In this document: positions 8,225-17,072 of the stretch, in pieces
Layout: each line of letters begins with the position of its first letter
Position numbering within the stretch: position 1 is the first letter of the stretch
Origin: Ignavibacteriales bacterium
Lineage (GTDB): Bacteria; Bacteroidota; Ignavibacteria; Ignavibacteriales; Ignavibacteriaceae
NCBI GenBank assembly: GCA_020061995.1
Contig: JAGUXE010000138.1
Span: 1 to 29,172 of the forward strand
DNA length: 29,172 nucleotides
Direction: 5' to 3'
The notes under the pieces: model-generated
Database searches by the model: none
The model's input: the letters and a program-made list of their open reading frames with translations, nothing else
Told to the model about the DNA's origin: nothing
Translations under genes and position numbers: made by a program

Positions 8225-8680
8225 TTGAAAATAATTCCTCCATCTCTCGATCTCCCCGAATTAAAGCAAAGGGGAGTCTACATTTTATCCTTATTCTTAT
8301 CCGAAAAAAAAGAAATAGAAATTGGTAGAATCGGCATTCATCAATTTAGCCCTGGATTTTATTATTACATAGGAAGCGCATGGAATAAGGGGGGAATCGC
8401 ATCTCGGTTATCTCATCACATAAATATTTCAACAAAACCTCATTGGCACATTGATTATCTTAGAAAACATTCTTCCTTGAACAAAATATATTTTGTTGCC
8501 GGTTTAAGAGAGCTCGAACATTCTTTTGCAGATTCCTTGAGTAAGATTTTAACTACACCGATTAAATATTTCGGCTCATCTGATTGCAAATGCCTAAGTC
8601 ATCTTTTTTATTCGAAGAAGGAGGTTATGATTAATAAACTGATTGATAATTTGTCGCACATTACAATTAAAAACAGATAG
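8225..8680 (+). CDS. GIY-YIG superfamily protein of the DUF123 type
   Basis: This small protein (151 residues) has the DUF123 pattern: GVY at 17-19, YYYIG at 46-50, GGIASRLSHH (R61), KPHWHIDYLR at 71-80, a conserved Glu near 96-98, and FGSSDCKCLSHLFY near the C-terminus. DUF123 is a GIY-YIG nuclease-fold family found as a stand-alone protein or fused to endonuclease III in some archaea; its biological role is not settled. The start is TTG 7 nt after the PP2C stop, with no better in-frame start and no obvious Shine-Dalgarno, so coupling to PP2C translation is likely. It converges on mfd with only 21 nt between stops and no hairpin terminator. Whether it belongs functionally to the kinase cassette is unknown. 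Confidence 0.85.
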   Translation: MKIIPPSLDLPELKQRGVYILSLFLSEKKEIEIGRIGIHQFSPGFYYYIGSAWNKGGIASRLSHHINISTKPHWHIDYLRKHSSLNKIYFVAGLRELEHSFADSLSKILTTPIKYFGSSDCKCLSHLFYSKKEVMINKLIDNLSHITIKNR

Positions 8681-8701
8681 GGTCTTGTCGGGGAAGGATT
8701 C

Positions 8702-11700
8702 TTAATTTAAGGTTTGTACAACTGCTTCTTCTAATTTAACTCCGAAAAGTTCTGAGATTTCTCTTGAAAACTTTATTAAAAACTTTAGCATTCTTTCGGG
8801 AGTATCAAATCTATTTTCCATTACAAGTTTAAGTGATTCTTTTTGTTGATTCAACTTAATGGTCTCTTTGTAATTATCAGTAATGTAACGCATCATTTCC
8901 ATAAACTTATATTTGTAATAATCTTCCTTAGCTCCTTGCGGTAATATCAACATAATATTTTTTCGTTGAATGATAAGCCGCTCAAACAATGCACGCGATG
9001 CATACAAACGAAGTGTTGCCGAAAGGAGTAATCTCTCAACCGTTACAGGCAAAGCACCGAAACGATCTTTCAATTCTTCACGAATATCTTCAAGTTGTGT
9101 TAAGGTTGATATTGAATATAGAGTGGTGTAAAAACTAAGTCTATCCATTTGATCCGGAATGTAAGTCTTTGGAATTCCGATTTCAAAATAAGTATCTATC
9201 TGTGGATCTGTTCTTTCTTCTTGCTTCGGAAGTTTATTGAAGACTTCCTTAAACTCTTCATACTTCAATTCTTCTACAGCTTCATTTATTAGTTTCAGAT
9301 ATAGGTCAAAACCGACTTCATTAATAAATCCGCTTTGTGCTGTTCCGAGAAGATTTCCGGCACCTCTAATTTCAAGGTCGCGCATGGCAAGATTAAAACC
9401 CGAACCAAGTTCAGTAAATTCTTCTATCGCCTGTAATCTTCTTACGGTATTTTTTTGAAGTGAATTCATTGAGGGGACAATGAAATATGCATACGCTTGT
9501 TTATCAGATCTTCCAACTCTTCCGCGAAGTTGATGTAGTTCTGCAAGTCCGAATCTATCAGCACGATTAATAATTATTGTGTTCACATTCGGAATATCAA
9601 TTCCCGATTCAATTATTTTTGTTGAGATAAGAATATCAAATTGTCTGTTCATAAATCCGTGAAAAACATCTTCAAGTTGAGCGGGTTTCATTTGTCCGTG
9701 TGCTATTGCTAACCGAACTTGCGGAAGATATTTCTGAATATATGCTGCAAATTTGTCAATGGATTGAATCCTATCATGAATTATATAAACTTGTCCACTT
9801 CTATTTAGTTCTGTTAAAATCCAATCTCTCATTTTTAGAACATCAAACACTTCAACTTTTGTATGAATAGGTTGACGGTTAGGCGGCGGTGTTGCAATAA
9901 TTGATAAATCACGTGCGCCAAGCAGTGATAAATTCAATGTTCTCGGAATCGGAGTTGCTGAAAGAGTTAGTGTATCAACATTTAACTTAAATGAACGAAG
10001 TTTCTCTTTTGCCATAACCCCAAAGCGATGTTCTTCATCGATAATCAGCAAACCCAATTCTTTAAACTTTACATCATTTGAAATAATTCGATGAGTTCCG
10101 ATAACAATATCAACTTTTCCTTCCGAAAGATCTTTTACAACTTCTTTTTGTGCTGATTTAGTTTGGAAGCGTGAAAGGGCTGCTATCTTAACCGGAAATT
10201 GTGAGAGTCTATCTTTAAATGTGTTAAAATGCTGTTCGGCTAAAATTGTTGTTGGAACCAAAAGCGCCACTTGCTTACCGTCTTGAACCGCTTTGAATGA
10301 GGCTCGGACAGCAATTTCGGTTTTGCCAAATCCAACGTCACCGCAGACAAGTCTATCCATTGGATTGAGAGCTTCCATATCAACTTTAACTTCTTCGGTA
10401 ACTTTTGATTGATCGGGTGTATCTTCATAAATAAAAGATGCTTCGAGTTCTTTTTGCCAGACTGTGTCGGGTGAAAAGGCATAACCTTCAGCCCCTTTTC
10501 GTTTCGCATAAAGAAGAATTAATTCTCGTGCTGCCTCTTTAATCCGCCTCTTCGTCCGCTTCTTGGTATTTACCCATTCGGTTGAACCAAGTGTAGCAAG
10601 ATTCGGTTTAACCCCTTCTTTAGCTGAATATTTTTTTACAAGATGAAGATAGTTAAGATTTACATAAACAATTCCACCATCATTATAAAGGAGCTTCATC
10701 GACTCTTGATTAGTTTCGCCGATTTTTATTGTTTCAAGTCCGGCATATTTGGCAATTCCATAATCTTCGTGAACAACATAATCGCCAATATTTATCGATG
10801 CAATCTCTTTATTGCTTGATCGCTTTTTCTTTTTAAACGGAAGTTTTGTCCTGTAGGGTTTGTTAAATATTTGATAATCTGTTAATGTTAAAAGTTTCTC
10901 TTCTTTTAAATAGAAACCTTCTTTAAGCGGAAGTGAAACAACCTTCACAATCCCACGCTCAAGTAATTCAGAAAGTTCTTTTTTATAATCGGATAAAAGA
11001 TCAATTAATCGTTTCGATTGAAATTCATTATCGGTAGTAATGTAGATTTTATTGTCCGATGAAGCGTATTGAGTTATTACATTAAAAAGACGTTCATAAT
11101 TTGAATGAATAGATGGCGGCTCTGTTATTCCAAGCTTAAGAATGGATTCGTCATTAAAAAAATTTTCTTCAATTAACCATCTGCCGTTTGATGAATTAAT
11201 AATCTTATCAATAGTTTCAAGGTTTTTATTTTCTGTTTTTACTTCATCTAAAATTTCAGAAATTGGAACTTCCGGGAATTCATCATCATATATATTTTCT
11301 GCTGCCGAAACTAAAACTTCTTCATGATTATCTTCAAAGGGTTTTATCTCATTCCATTCAACTCCGCTTAACTCAACACGAACCGTTATAAATAAAGGGT
11401 CAACTAAATAATCAAAGATTAGTGAATCCCCGAGATTCTCGTTTTTTCCCTCCATTGCATTCATAGAAGCCGCTATTGAAGCGGTTGAAATGGAGCCCGT
11501 TGATCTTTGGCTTTCAGGATCAAAGTATCTAATTGATTCGATAAAATCACCATCGTACTCAACACGCACTGGCATCTTTTCACTATAAGACCAAAAATCA
11601 ATTATTGAACCGCGTTGTGAATAATCCCCGGGTGACTCAACAAATTTTTCTTTCTGATAATGTATTAAGTTTAAATATTCTACCAAATCATTATAACCAA

Positions 11701-12118
11701 GTGATGTTCCCGATTGCAAAGTTGTTGTGTTTTCATGTAAGACTTCTTTTGCGGGAAGTTTTGTTTCTAAGATTTGATAGGTCGATATAAGAATAAATTT
11801 TTCTTTTGAGCTAAGCCCCGTTAAACGCTCTTGCAAAAGCTGAGGCGAAAGTTCATCAATCACAATAAGATATTCTTCTAAACCTAATAGTCTTAGTTCA
11901 ACTTCATATTCATTAACCTGTTGTTGATTTTGCGCAAGGAGTATAATCTGATTTTCTTTTTCGATAAGATCTAAAAGAAACAGTGTCTTAGCACTTCCAA
12001 AGAGTTTGGAAATTTTAATTATCTTTTCGGTTTGCGAGAATAATTTTTTATATATCTTATCAAATAACTTTAAGTTTTTGTAATGATTTAAGATTATCTG
12101 ATTTCTTGATGGAGTCAT
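8702..12118 (-). CDS. mfd: Transcription-repair coupling factor Mfd
   Basis: The 1138-residue length is close to E. coli Mfd (1148). The N-terminal third is the UvrB-like module, which lacks a functional Walker A as expected. The CarD-like RNA polymerase interaction domain is near residues 440-500 (IGDYVVHEDYGIAKY). The SF2 translocase follows, with GDVGFGKT (593-600), DEEHRFG (694-700), LSATPIPRT and the TRCF motif LHQLRGRVGRSDKQAYAYF. The C-terminal TRCF regulatory domain closes the protein. Mfd binds stalled RNA polymerase, pushes it off the lesion and recruits UvrA. The ATG is 3 nt after the PAP2 gene stop, so the two probably share a transcript. The gene converges with the DUF123 gene. 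Confidence 0.98.
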   Translation of the reverse strand: MTPSRNQIILNHYKNLKLFDKIYKKLFSQTEKIIKISKLFGSAKTLFLLDLIEKENQIILLAQNQQQVNEYEVELRLLGLEEYLIVIDELSPQLLQERLTGLSSKEKFILISTYQILETKLPAKEVLHENTTTLQSGTSLGYNDLVEYLNLIHYQKEKFVESPGDYSQRGSIIDFWSYSEKMPVRVEYDGDFIESIRYFDPESQRSTGSISTASIAASMNAMEGKNENLGDSLIFDYLVDPLFITVRVELSGVEWNEIKPFEDNHEEVLVSAAENIYDDEFPEVPISEILDEVKTENKNLETIDKIINSSNGRWLIEENFFNDESILKLGITEPPSIHSNYERLFNVITQYASSDNKIYITTDNEFQSKRLIDLLSDYKKELSELLERGIVKVVSLPLKEGFYLKEEKLLTLTDYQIFNKPYRTKLPFKKKKRSSNKEIASINIGDYVVHEDYGIAKYAGLETIKIGETNQESMKLLYNDGGIVYVNLNYLHLVKKYSAKEGVKPNLATLGSTEWVNTKKRTKRRIKEAARELILLYAKRKGAEGYAFSPDTVWQKELEASFIYEDTPDQSKVTEEVKVDMEALNPMDRLVCGDVGFGKTEIAVRASFKAVQDGKQVALLVPTTILAEQHFNTFKDRLSQFPVKIAALSRFQTKSAQKEVVKDLSEGKVDIVIGTHRIISNDVKFKELGLLIIDEEHRFGVMAKEKLRSFKLNVDTLTLSATPIPRTLNLSLLGARDLSIIATPPPNRQPIHTKVEVFDVLKMRDWILTELNRSGQVYIIHDRIQSIDKFAAYIQKYLPQVRLAIAHGQMKPAQLEDVFHGFMNRQFDILISTKIIESGIDIPNVNTIIINRADRFGLAELHQLRGRVGRSDKQAYAYFIVPSMNSLQKNTVRRLQAIEEFTELGSGFNLAMRDLEIRGAGNLLGTAQSGFINEVGFDLYLKLINEAVEELKYEEFKEVFNKLPKQEERTDPQIDTYFEIGIPKTYIPDQMDRLSFYTTLYSISTLTQLEDIREELKDRFGALPVTVERLLLSATLRLYASRALFERLIIQRKNIMLILPQGAKEDYYKYKFMEMMRYITDNYKETIKLNQQKESLKLVMENRFDTPERMLKFLIKFSREISELFGVKLEEAVVQTLN

Positions 12119-12121
12119 TAG

Positions 12122-12907
12122 TTAAAGTAGAATTATAATACTAACAAGATTATTATTTGACGGAACTAGTGAAATATTTTCTTTTTCACTTGAACCATTT
12201 TTTCCGACATGTTTTCCTATAAAATAACCGATAAGTCCGCCTCCAATAACATCAGAAAACCAATGAGCGTTGTTATAAATTCGTGCAGCTCCAACCAAAA
12301 CAGCAGCAGAATATAAACCGATTTTTAGAGGGATTGATTCAGTCTGTTCAGCAAGTGCGGTTGAAATTGCGAAACTCAAGGTTGTATGTCCGGATGGAAA
12401 AGCTGTCTCAGGTGCCGTAAAATTAATTGGATGAAAATCAGACTTCCCTTTATCTACATATGGTCTACTTCTTCCAAATGCTGATTTTATTATTGAGGTT
12501 ACTAAACCTGAATAAATTGCTGCTTCAGCAGCAGTACGGGCAGTTTTACGAAAACTTTCATCTCGACTTAACAACCCAAAACCATAAGCCGCACCTACAG
12601 CTACCAATGTCCATTTTGATCCGTAATAATCATCAATTAAGAAAAGATTATCTCCGAATTTTGATTTGTTCGATTGCGAATAATTTTTCACTTGTTCATC
12701 AGCAAGGTATGCTGAACTAATTAAAAGTAATGAGGTCGCAAGGGTAATGTTGGTTTCAGAATCAAAACGAGTGAATGAATTCCATAGACCTTTACCGGAA
12801 TTCCCGAAATGATTTATGTCTGATTTTATATCATTTACAATTTGGGGGAAAAGGTGAATCTGAAAAAACAGAAAGACAAAAATTAAATTACTGGATTTTT
12901 TTAACAT
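12122..12907 (-). CDS. PAP2-family membrane/periplasmic phosphatase
   Basis: This 261-residue protein starts with a signal-peptide-like hydrophobic stretch (about residues 8-22). The three PAP2 acid phosphatase motifs are complete: K141-x6-R148-P149, PSGH at 171-174, and R209-x5-H215-x3-D219. H174 and H215 are the expected catalytic histidines. Hydrophobic segments around 55-70, 100-113, 195-208 and 220-232 fit a membrane or envelope location. Members hydrolyse lipid phosphates such as undecaprenyl pyrophosphate or phosphatidic acid; the substrate cannot be told from sequence. It lies 3 nt upstream of mfd on the same strand and 89 nt downstream of murQ. Confidence 0.9.
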   Translation of the reverse strand: MLKKSSNLIFVFLFFQIHLFPQIVNDIKSDINHFGNSGKGLWNSFTRFDSETNITLATSLLLISSAYLADEQVKNYSQSNKSKFGDNLFLIDDYYGSKWTLVAVGAAYGFGLLSRDESFRKTARTAAEAAIYSGLVTSIIKSAFGRSRPYVDKGKSDFHPINFTAPETAFPSGHTTLSFAISTALAEQTESIPLKIGLYSAAVLVGAARIYNNAHWFSDVIGGGLIGYFIGKHVGKNGSSEKENISLVPSNNNLVSIIILL

Positions 12908-12996
12908 TCGTGGTTTTATAAAAAGTATCTTATACAGCTAAGGAGTTAGTTGTCGCTAAGTTTCACTAATAACTTTTAACGTTTTGTAAATATTTT

Positions 12997-13935
12997 TTAA
13001 TTATTTTTTTCTATAGCTTTCCGCACAAAACCGTCGGCAAGTTTTAATCGCTTTTTGGCTTCATCTGCGCTTACTTGAGCTTTAATCATTACTAATGCAG
13101 TCTTAACATGTCCTTTAGCTTCTGAAAGATAATCACCTGCTTCTTCATATGAAAGCCCAGTTATAGTCATTACAATGCGTTTCGATCTTTCGACCAATTT
13201 TTTATTAGTCATTTGAAGATCAATCATCATATTTTCATAAACTTTACCAAGTCGAATCATTGAAGTTGTTGTTAACATATTTAATACAAGCTTTTGTGCC
13301 GTTCCGCTCTTCATTCTTGTTGAACCCATTATTACTTCGGGACCAACATAGGGACACATTGCCACATCTACTTCTTTGATGTTAAAATTTTCCCGCGGAT
13401 TACATGTTACATACAAAGTTTTTGCACCAATTTGTTTAGCTTTTTTAACTGCGCCAACAACATAAGGAGTTCTTCTACTTGCAGCAATTCCGCACACAAC
13501 ATCTTTGTCAGTGACATTTGCAGCTAATACATCCTTAGCTCCGTTTTCTTCATGATCTTCAGCCCCCTCTTGAGCACGAAACATTGCTTCTTTTCCACCG
13601 GCAATGAATCCGTCAATCATGCCGAATGGTGTTCCGAATGTGGGCGGACACTCGGAAGCATCAACTACACCAAGTCTTCCGCTTGTTCCGGCACCAAAGT
13701 ATAATAATCTTCCTCCATTTTTTAACGCATGGACTATCAGCTCTACAGCTTCAGCAATATAGGGAATTTCTTTTTCAACAGCGTGCGCAACTTTTTTATC
13801 TTCATTATTAATGATTGTTAAAATTTCCGTTGTTGAACGGGCATCAATATCCATTGAATTAGGATTACGTTGCTCTGTAGTCAATTCGGTTATTTCTTTA
13901 AATAATTCTTTATTCTGACCAGCAGTAGTTATCAT
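12997..13935 (-). CDS. murQ: N-acetylmuramic acid 6-phosphate etherase MurQ
   Basis: This 312-residue protein is full length for MurQ. The SIS-domain sugar-phosphate site shows FGAGTSGRLGVVDASECPPT at 80-99 (E95 in the signature), and EGAEDHEENGAKD near 123-135 supplies further conserved acidic residues. MurQ removes the D-lactyl ether of MurNAc-6-phosphate to give GlcNAc-6-phosphate, a step in recycling cell-wall muropeptides. The C-terminal 60 residues form the usual helical cap. The ATG overlaps the rsmG stop (ATGA), so murQ is translationally coupled to rsmG at the end of the mnmE-mnmG-rsmG transcript. No murK/anmK kinase or muropeptide permease is visible nearby. Confidence 0.97.
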   Translation of the reverse strand: MITTAGQNKELFKEITELTTEQRNPNSMDIDARSTTEILTIINNEDKKVAHAVEKEIPYIAEAVELIVHALKNGGRLLYFGAGTSGRLGVVDASECPPTFGTPFGMIDGFIAGGKEAMFRAQEGAEDHEENGAKDVLAANVTDKDVVCGIAASRRTPYVVGAVKKAKQIGAKTLYVTCNPRENFNIKEVDVAMCPYVGPEVIMGSTRMKSGTAQKLVLNMLTTTSMIRLGKVYENMMIDLQMTNKKLVERSKRIVMTITGLSYEEAGDYLSEAKGHVKTALVMIKAQVSADEAKKRLKLADGFVRKAIEKNN

Positions 13936-14624
13936 TTAATTAACTCCAGCAGAACAAGTTTTTTCCCTTTAACATTTCTTAAATTTGATGGTTTATAATG
14001 AAGTTCATATACTGTAGATTTTTTAATATTCGATTTATATTTTAACTCCACTTTTTCAAATTCTTCTGTTAAATCTCCCCCTTTAATTGCCATTAAATAA
14101 GCCTTATCTTTCATTAGAGGAAGAATATATCGAAGCAGAATTATAAGAGGTTCGGTTCCTCTGGTTACAAAAAGATCAAAACTGTTTTTATGTTTTTCAA
14201 TAAACTCAGGATCTTCAACGCGCATATTTTCAACAGCAACATTGCTAAGCATTAGTTTATCAACAAATTCTTTAACCGCTTCGATTTTTTTTCCAATTGA
14301 ATCGACTAAAACAGCATTTAGATCGGGTCGCATAACTGCAATCGGAATTCCGGGAAATCCGCCACCTGTTCCGATATCTAAAAAGCGGGTACATCTTTCA
14401 GGAATATATTTGGTAATGTACGCTGATATGAATACATGATTTTCAATTATGAAATCAGTATCTTTTCTTGAAATTAAATTTAATTCTTCGTTTTTACTAG
14501 CAACTAAATCAGCAAAGTGAGCTAAACGTTCCATATGAGTAATTTCGGGATTATAACCGTTTTCCCAATAGAAGTTTGTGATTTCTCTCAAATATTTTGC
14601 TTTGTTATCTGGCAATTCGTTCAC
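13932..14624 (-). CDS. rsmG: 16S rRNA (guanine527-N7)-methyltransferase RsmG
   Basis: The protein is 230 residues, slightly longer than E. coli RsmG (207). The SAM-binding signature LDIGTGGGFPGIPIA is at 82-96 and VDSIGKK, the second ribose-binding region, is at 107-113. SRKD and the ENH segment before the SAM motif match the family. It methylates N7 of G527 in the 530 loop of 16S rRNA; loss in other bacteria gives low-level streptomycin resistance. Formerly gidB, it sits directly downstream of mnmG (formerly gidA) with a 20-nt gap, the classical origin-proximal order, and overlaps murQ by 4 nt. Confidence 0.97.
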   Translation of the reverse strand: MNELPDNKAKYLREITNFYWENGYNPEITHMERLAHFADLVASKNEELNLISRKDTDFIIENHVFISAYITKYIPERCTRFLDIGTGGGFPGIPIAVMRPDLNAVLVDSIGKKIEAVKEFVDKLMLSNVAVENMRVEDPEFIEKHKNSFDLFVTRGTEPLIILLRYILPLMKDKAYLMAIKGGDLTEEFEKVELKYKSNIKKSTVYELHYKPSNLRNVKGKKLVLLELIK

Positions 14625-14644
14625 CCAATTAATAATGAAAAAAA

Positions 14645-16522
14645 TTACTTCTTCAAATATACCAATAAAATAGAAATATCTGAAGGTGTTACTCCTGATA
14701 TTCTTGAAGCCTGTCCAATTGAGCGGGGTTTTACATGTTGAAGCTTTTCTTTCCCCTCCGTTGAGAGAGCTTTTAAGTTTAAATAATTTAAACTTAAAGG
14801 AATGTTTATGTCATCATATTTTTCCATTCTCCCAACAGCTTCATACTGGCGTTTAATATAACCTTCATACTTTAATTCGATTTCTATTTGTTCTTTAATT
14901 ACTTCATCAGAAATAATCTCCTTAATCTCTTGATTTCCATTGAATTCAATAAAACTTAATAAATTGTCAAGATTAACCTCGGGGCGTTTAACTAATTTTG
15001 AAATCGTTTCAGATGATTCTAACCCGGCACTCCCCTTTGCTTCAAGAACCGGATTTATTTTTTGCGGGGAAATTTTTGTTGAATTGCAAAAATCGATTCC
15101 GGCTGAAACAAATTTTTCTTTCCGAACAATTTCATTAAACCAATCTGTTGAAACTAACCCAAACTCATATCCATATTTTGCTAATCGTCTATCTGCATTA
15201 TCTTGACGCAAAAGTAATCTATGTTCAGCGCGCGAGGTAAACATACGGTATGGTTCATCCGTTGATTTATTTACAAGGTCGTCGATTAGGACGGCAATAT
15301 AGGCTTCACTTCTTTTGAGTACAAATTCAGGTTTTCCCTCTATTTTTAATGCAGCATTAATTCCTGCAATAAGCCCTTGAGCCGCAGCTTCTTCATAACC
15401 GCTGGTTCCATTGATTTGCCCTGCAAAATATAACCCGGTTATCAGTTTTGTTTCTAAAGTTAAATCAACTTGATGAGGAGGGAAAAAATCATATTCAACT
15501 GCATATCCGGGGCGAATCATTTCTGCTTCTTCCAATCCCTTGATGCTATGTATCGCCTTTAGCTGAACTTCTGCAGGTAAAGAGGTGGAAAAGCCATTTA
15601 AATAAATTAAATCGGAATTAAACCCTTCAGGTTCAAGGAATAATTGATGCTGAAGTTTCTCTGAAAAACGAACTATTTTATCTTCGATTGAAGGACAATA
15701 CCTGGGACCCACCCCTTTAATCAAACCTGTATACATGGGTGATTCACTGAATCCGGTTTCCAAAATTTTGTGTACATTCAAATCAGTATAGGTAATTGAA
15801 CAACTGACTTGAGGTTGAAACGGAAATAATTTCTTTTCGGTTCGATATGAAAATGGTTGTGGGATTTCATCACCGGGCTGTTCAAGTAAAATATTCCAGT
15901 TTATTGAATTTTTATGTAGGCGTGGCGGAGTTCCCGTCTTTAATCTTGCTGATTCAAACCCTTTTTGCAGAAGTGATTCTGTTATTCCGGTTGCAGGTTT
16001 TTCTCCAAATCGCCCTCCGGATGTGGCATTTAATCCCGTGTGCATTAATCCGTTTAAAAAAGTACCCGAACAAAGGATTACAGCTTTCCCGGAAATAAAT
16101 TCCCCTTTTTCGTTTTTTACACCCGTTACTTTTCCGTCTACTGATTCAATCGAAACGATAGACTCGGCGATTATCGTGAGATTTTCATGTGATTCTACAA
16201 CCGCGAGGGCTACTTCAGAATAAATCTCTCTATCATTTTGACTTCGTGGAGACCAAACTGCAGGACCTTTGGAGCGGTTCAACATTCGAAACTGAATTCC
16301 ACTTTTATCTGCAATTTCCCCCATTACCCCACCGAGTGCATCAATTTCCCGAACAAGGTGTCCCTTTGCTGTCCCACCGATTGCAGGATTACAAGAAAGT
16401 CTTCCCATTGCGAATTTATCCATCGAAACCAACGCAACTTTGCATCCCATCTTTGATGCTGCGCAAGCCGCTTCTATTCCGGCATGCCCGCCACCGATCA
16501 CTATTACATCAAATTCTTTCAT
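14645..16522 (-). CDS. mnmG: tRNA uridine-5-carboxymethylaminomethyl modification enzyme MnmG
   Basis: The FAD-binding motif IGGGHAG lies at the N-terminus. Both family signatures are present: GPRYCPSIEDKIVRF and GQINGTSGYEEAAAQG. The conserved CNPAIGGTAKGHLVREIDA segment, with the catalytic Cys region, is also intact. With MnmE it installs the cmnm5/nm5 group at wobble U34 of certain tRNAs, using FAD/NADH and methylene-THF. I chose ATG 16522 because it gives MKEFDVIVIGGG, the usual family N-terminus, a 625-residue product (E. coli 629) and a GAGG three nt upstream. ATGs at 16531 and 16564 would add residues encoded across a parS-like palindrome and are less likely. The gene overlaps the upstream GNAT gene by 14 nt. 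Confidence 0.97.
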   Translation of the reverse strand: MKEFDVIVIGGGHAGIEAACAASKMGCKVALVSMDKFAMGRLSCNPAIGGTAKGHLVREIDALGGVMGEIADKSGIQFRMLNRSKGPAVWSPRSQNDREIYSEVALAVVESHENLTIIAESIVSIESVDGKVTGVKNEKGEFISGKAVILCSGTFLNGLMHTGLNATSGGRFGEKPATGITESLLQKGFESARLKTGTPPRLHKNSINWNILLEQPGDEIPQPFSYRTEKKLFPFQPQVSCSITYTDLNVHKILETGFSESPMYTGLIKGVGPRYCPSIEDKIVRFSEKLQHQLFLEPEGFNSDLIYLNGFSTSLPAEVQLKAIHSIKGLEEAEMIRPGYAVEYDFFPPHQVDLTLETKLITGLYFAGQINGTSGYEEAAAQGLIAGINAALKIEGKPEFVLKRSEAYIAVLIDDLVNKSTDEPYRMFTSRAEHRLLLRQDNADRRLAKYGYEFGLVSTDWFNEIVRKEKFVSAGIDFCNSTKISPQKINPVLEAKGSAGLESSETISKLVKRPEVNLDNLLSFIEFNGNQEIKEIISDEVIKEQIEIELKYEGYIKRQYEAVGRMEKYDDINIPLSLNYLNLKALSTEGKEKLQHVKPRSIGQASRISGVTPSDISILLVYLKK

Positions 16523-17072
16523 AAACCTCATTTTCACGTGAAACACTTTCGTAAACAAACTCAATTAATGGTTCGTCTAAAATTGCGTTACTATACTTTT
16601 TATCACTATATCCAAAATACTTAAAGCCACACTTATTGAGCACTTTAATAGAGCTTACATTCGATTCAAAGACAAGAGCTTTAAGTTTATTCAACTTTAA
16701 TTCTTTTAAAGAGTAGTCTATAACCGCCCCAATTGCCTCTGAAGCAAAACCGTTTCCCCAATATTTTTTTCCAATCCAATAACCGATTTCAGCAGACTTA
16801 CTTATTAGATTAATATCTTTAAGACCAATCGCTCCCACAAAATCACCCATATTAGTCTCAACAATCGCAAAATGATGAGTTTTCACTTCTTCGTTTTCTC
16901 TTTGAGCAAAATCTATAAACGAATAAGCGTGTTCAATTTTGTAAGGTTGAGGTAGTTCGGCAAGGTATTTTACCAAATCGTACTCTTGCATAAAGTCGTA
17001 AATTTTGGGAGCATCTTCCCAAACCAGATTTCGTAAATAAATTTTTTCGTTTTTTGTAATTTTTTGTTTCAC
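16509..17072 (-). CDS. GNAT-family N-acetyltransferase (RimJ/RimL-like)
   Basis: This protein of about 187 residues has a RimJ/RimL-type GNAT fold: IYLRNLVWEDAPKIYDFM at the N-terminus, GAIGLKDIN (beta 4), IGYWIGKKYWGNGFASEA carrying the acetyl-CoA loop (K103-x-x-G106-x-G108), then ALVFESNVSSIKVLNKCGF, the typical N.-S..-L.K.GF ending. It probably acetylates an N-terminus or a small amine; the substrate is unknown. The best start is GTG (17070-17072), since the next Met is at residue 28 and the conserved N-terminus would otherwise be lost. That GTG sits in the centre of a parS-like palindrome, and the 3' end of the gene carries a second one. It is inserted between mnmE (22 nt gap) and mnmG (14 nt overlap). 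Confidence 0.88.
   Translation of the reverse strand: MKQKITKNEKIYLRNLVWEDAPKIYDFMQEYDLVKYLAELPQPYKIEHAYSFIDFAQRENEEVKTHHFAIVETNMGDFVGAIGLKDINLISKSAEIGYWIGKKYWGNGFASEAIGAVIDYSLKELKLNKLKALVFESNVSSIKVLNKCGFKYFGYSDKKYSNAILDEPLIEFVYESVSRENEVYERI
16530..16545. other. parS-like site 1 (ParB/Spo0J binding)
   Basis: ATTTTCACGTGAAACA matches the bacterial parS consensus TGTTTCACGTGAAACA at 14 of 16 positions, with a perfect 12-bp inner palindrome TTTCACGTGAAA (16532-16543). It lies in the last codons of the GNAT gene, just upstream of the mnmG start. In many bacteria parS sites cluster near oriC, often around mnmG-rsmG-parA-parB. Confidence 0.7.

Noticed and set aside
9911..9916. CACGTG core in mfd, considered as a third parS
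   Set aside because: Flanks (AAAT and CGCC) do not match the parS arms; only the 6-bp core is shared.
12427..12720. 97-codon plus frame opposite the PAP2 gene
   Set aside because: The PAP2 motifs on the minus strand are complete and explain the region.
16523..16564. Longer N-terminus for MnmG (starts at 16564 or 16531)
   Set aside because: Extra residues precede the family N-terminus MKEFDVIVIGGG and would be encoded across a parS-like site.
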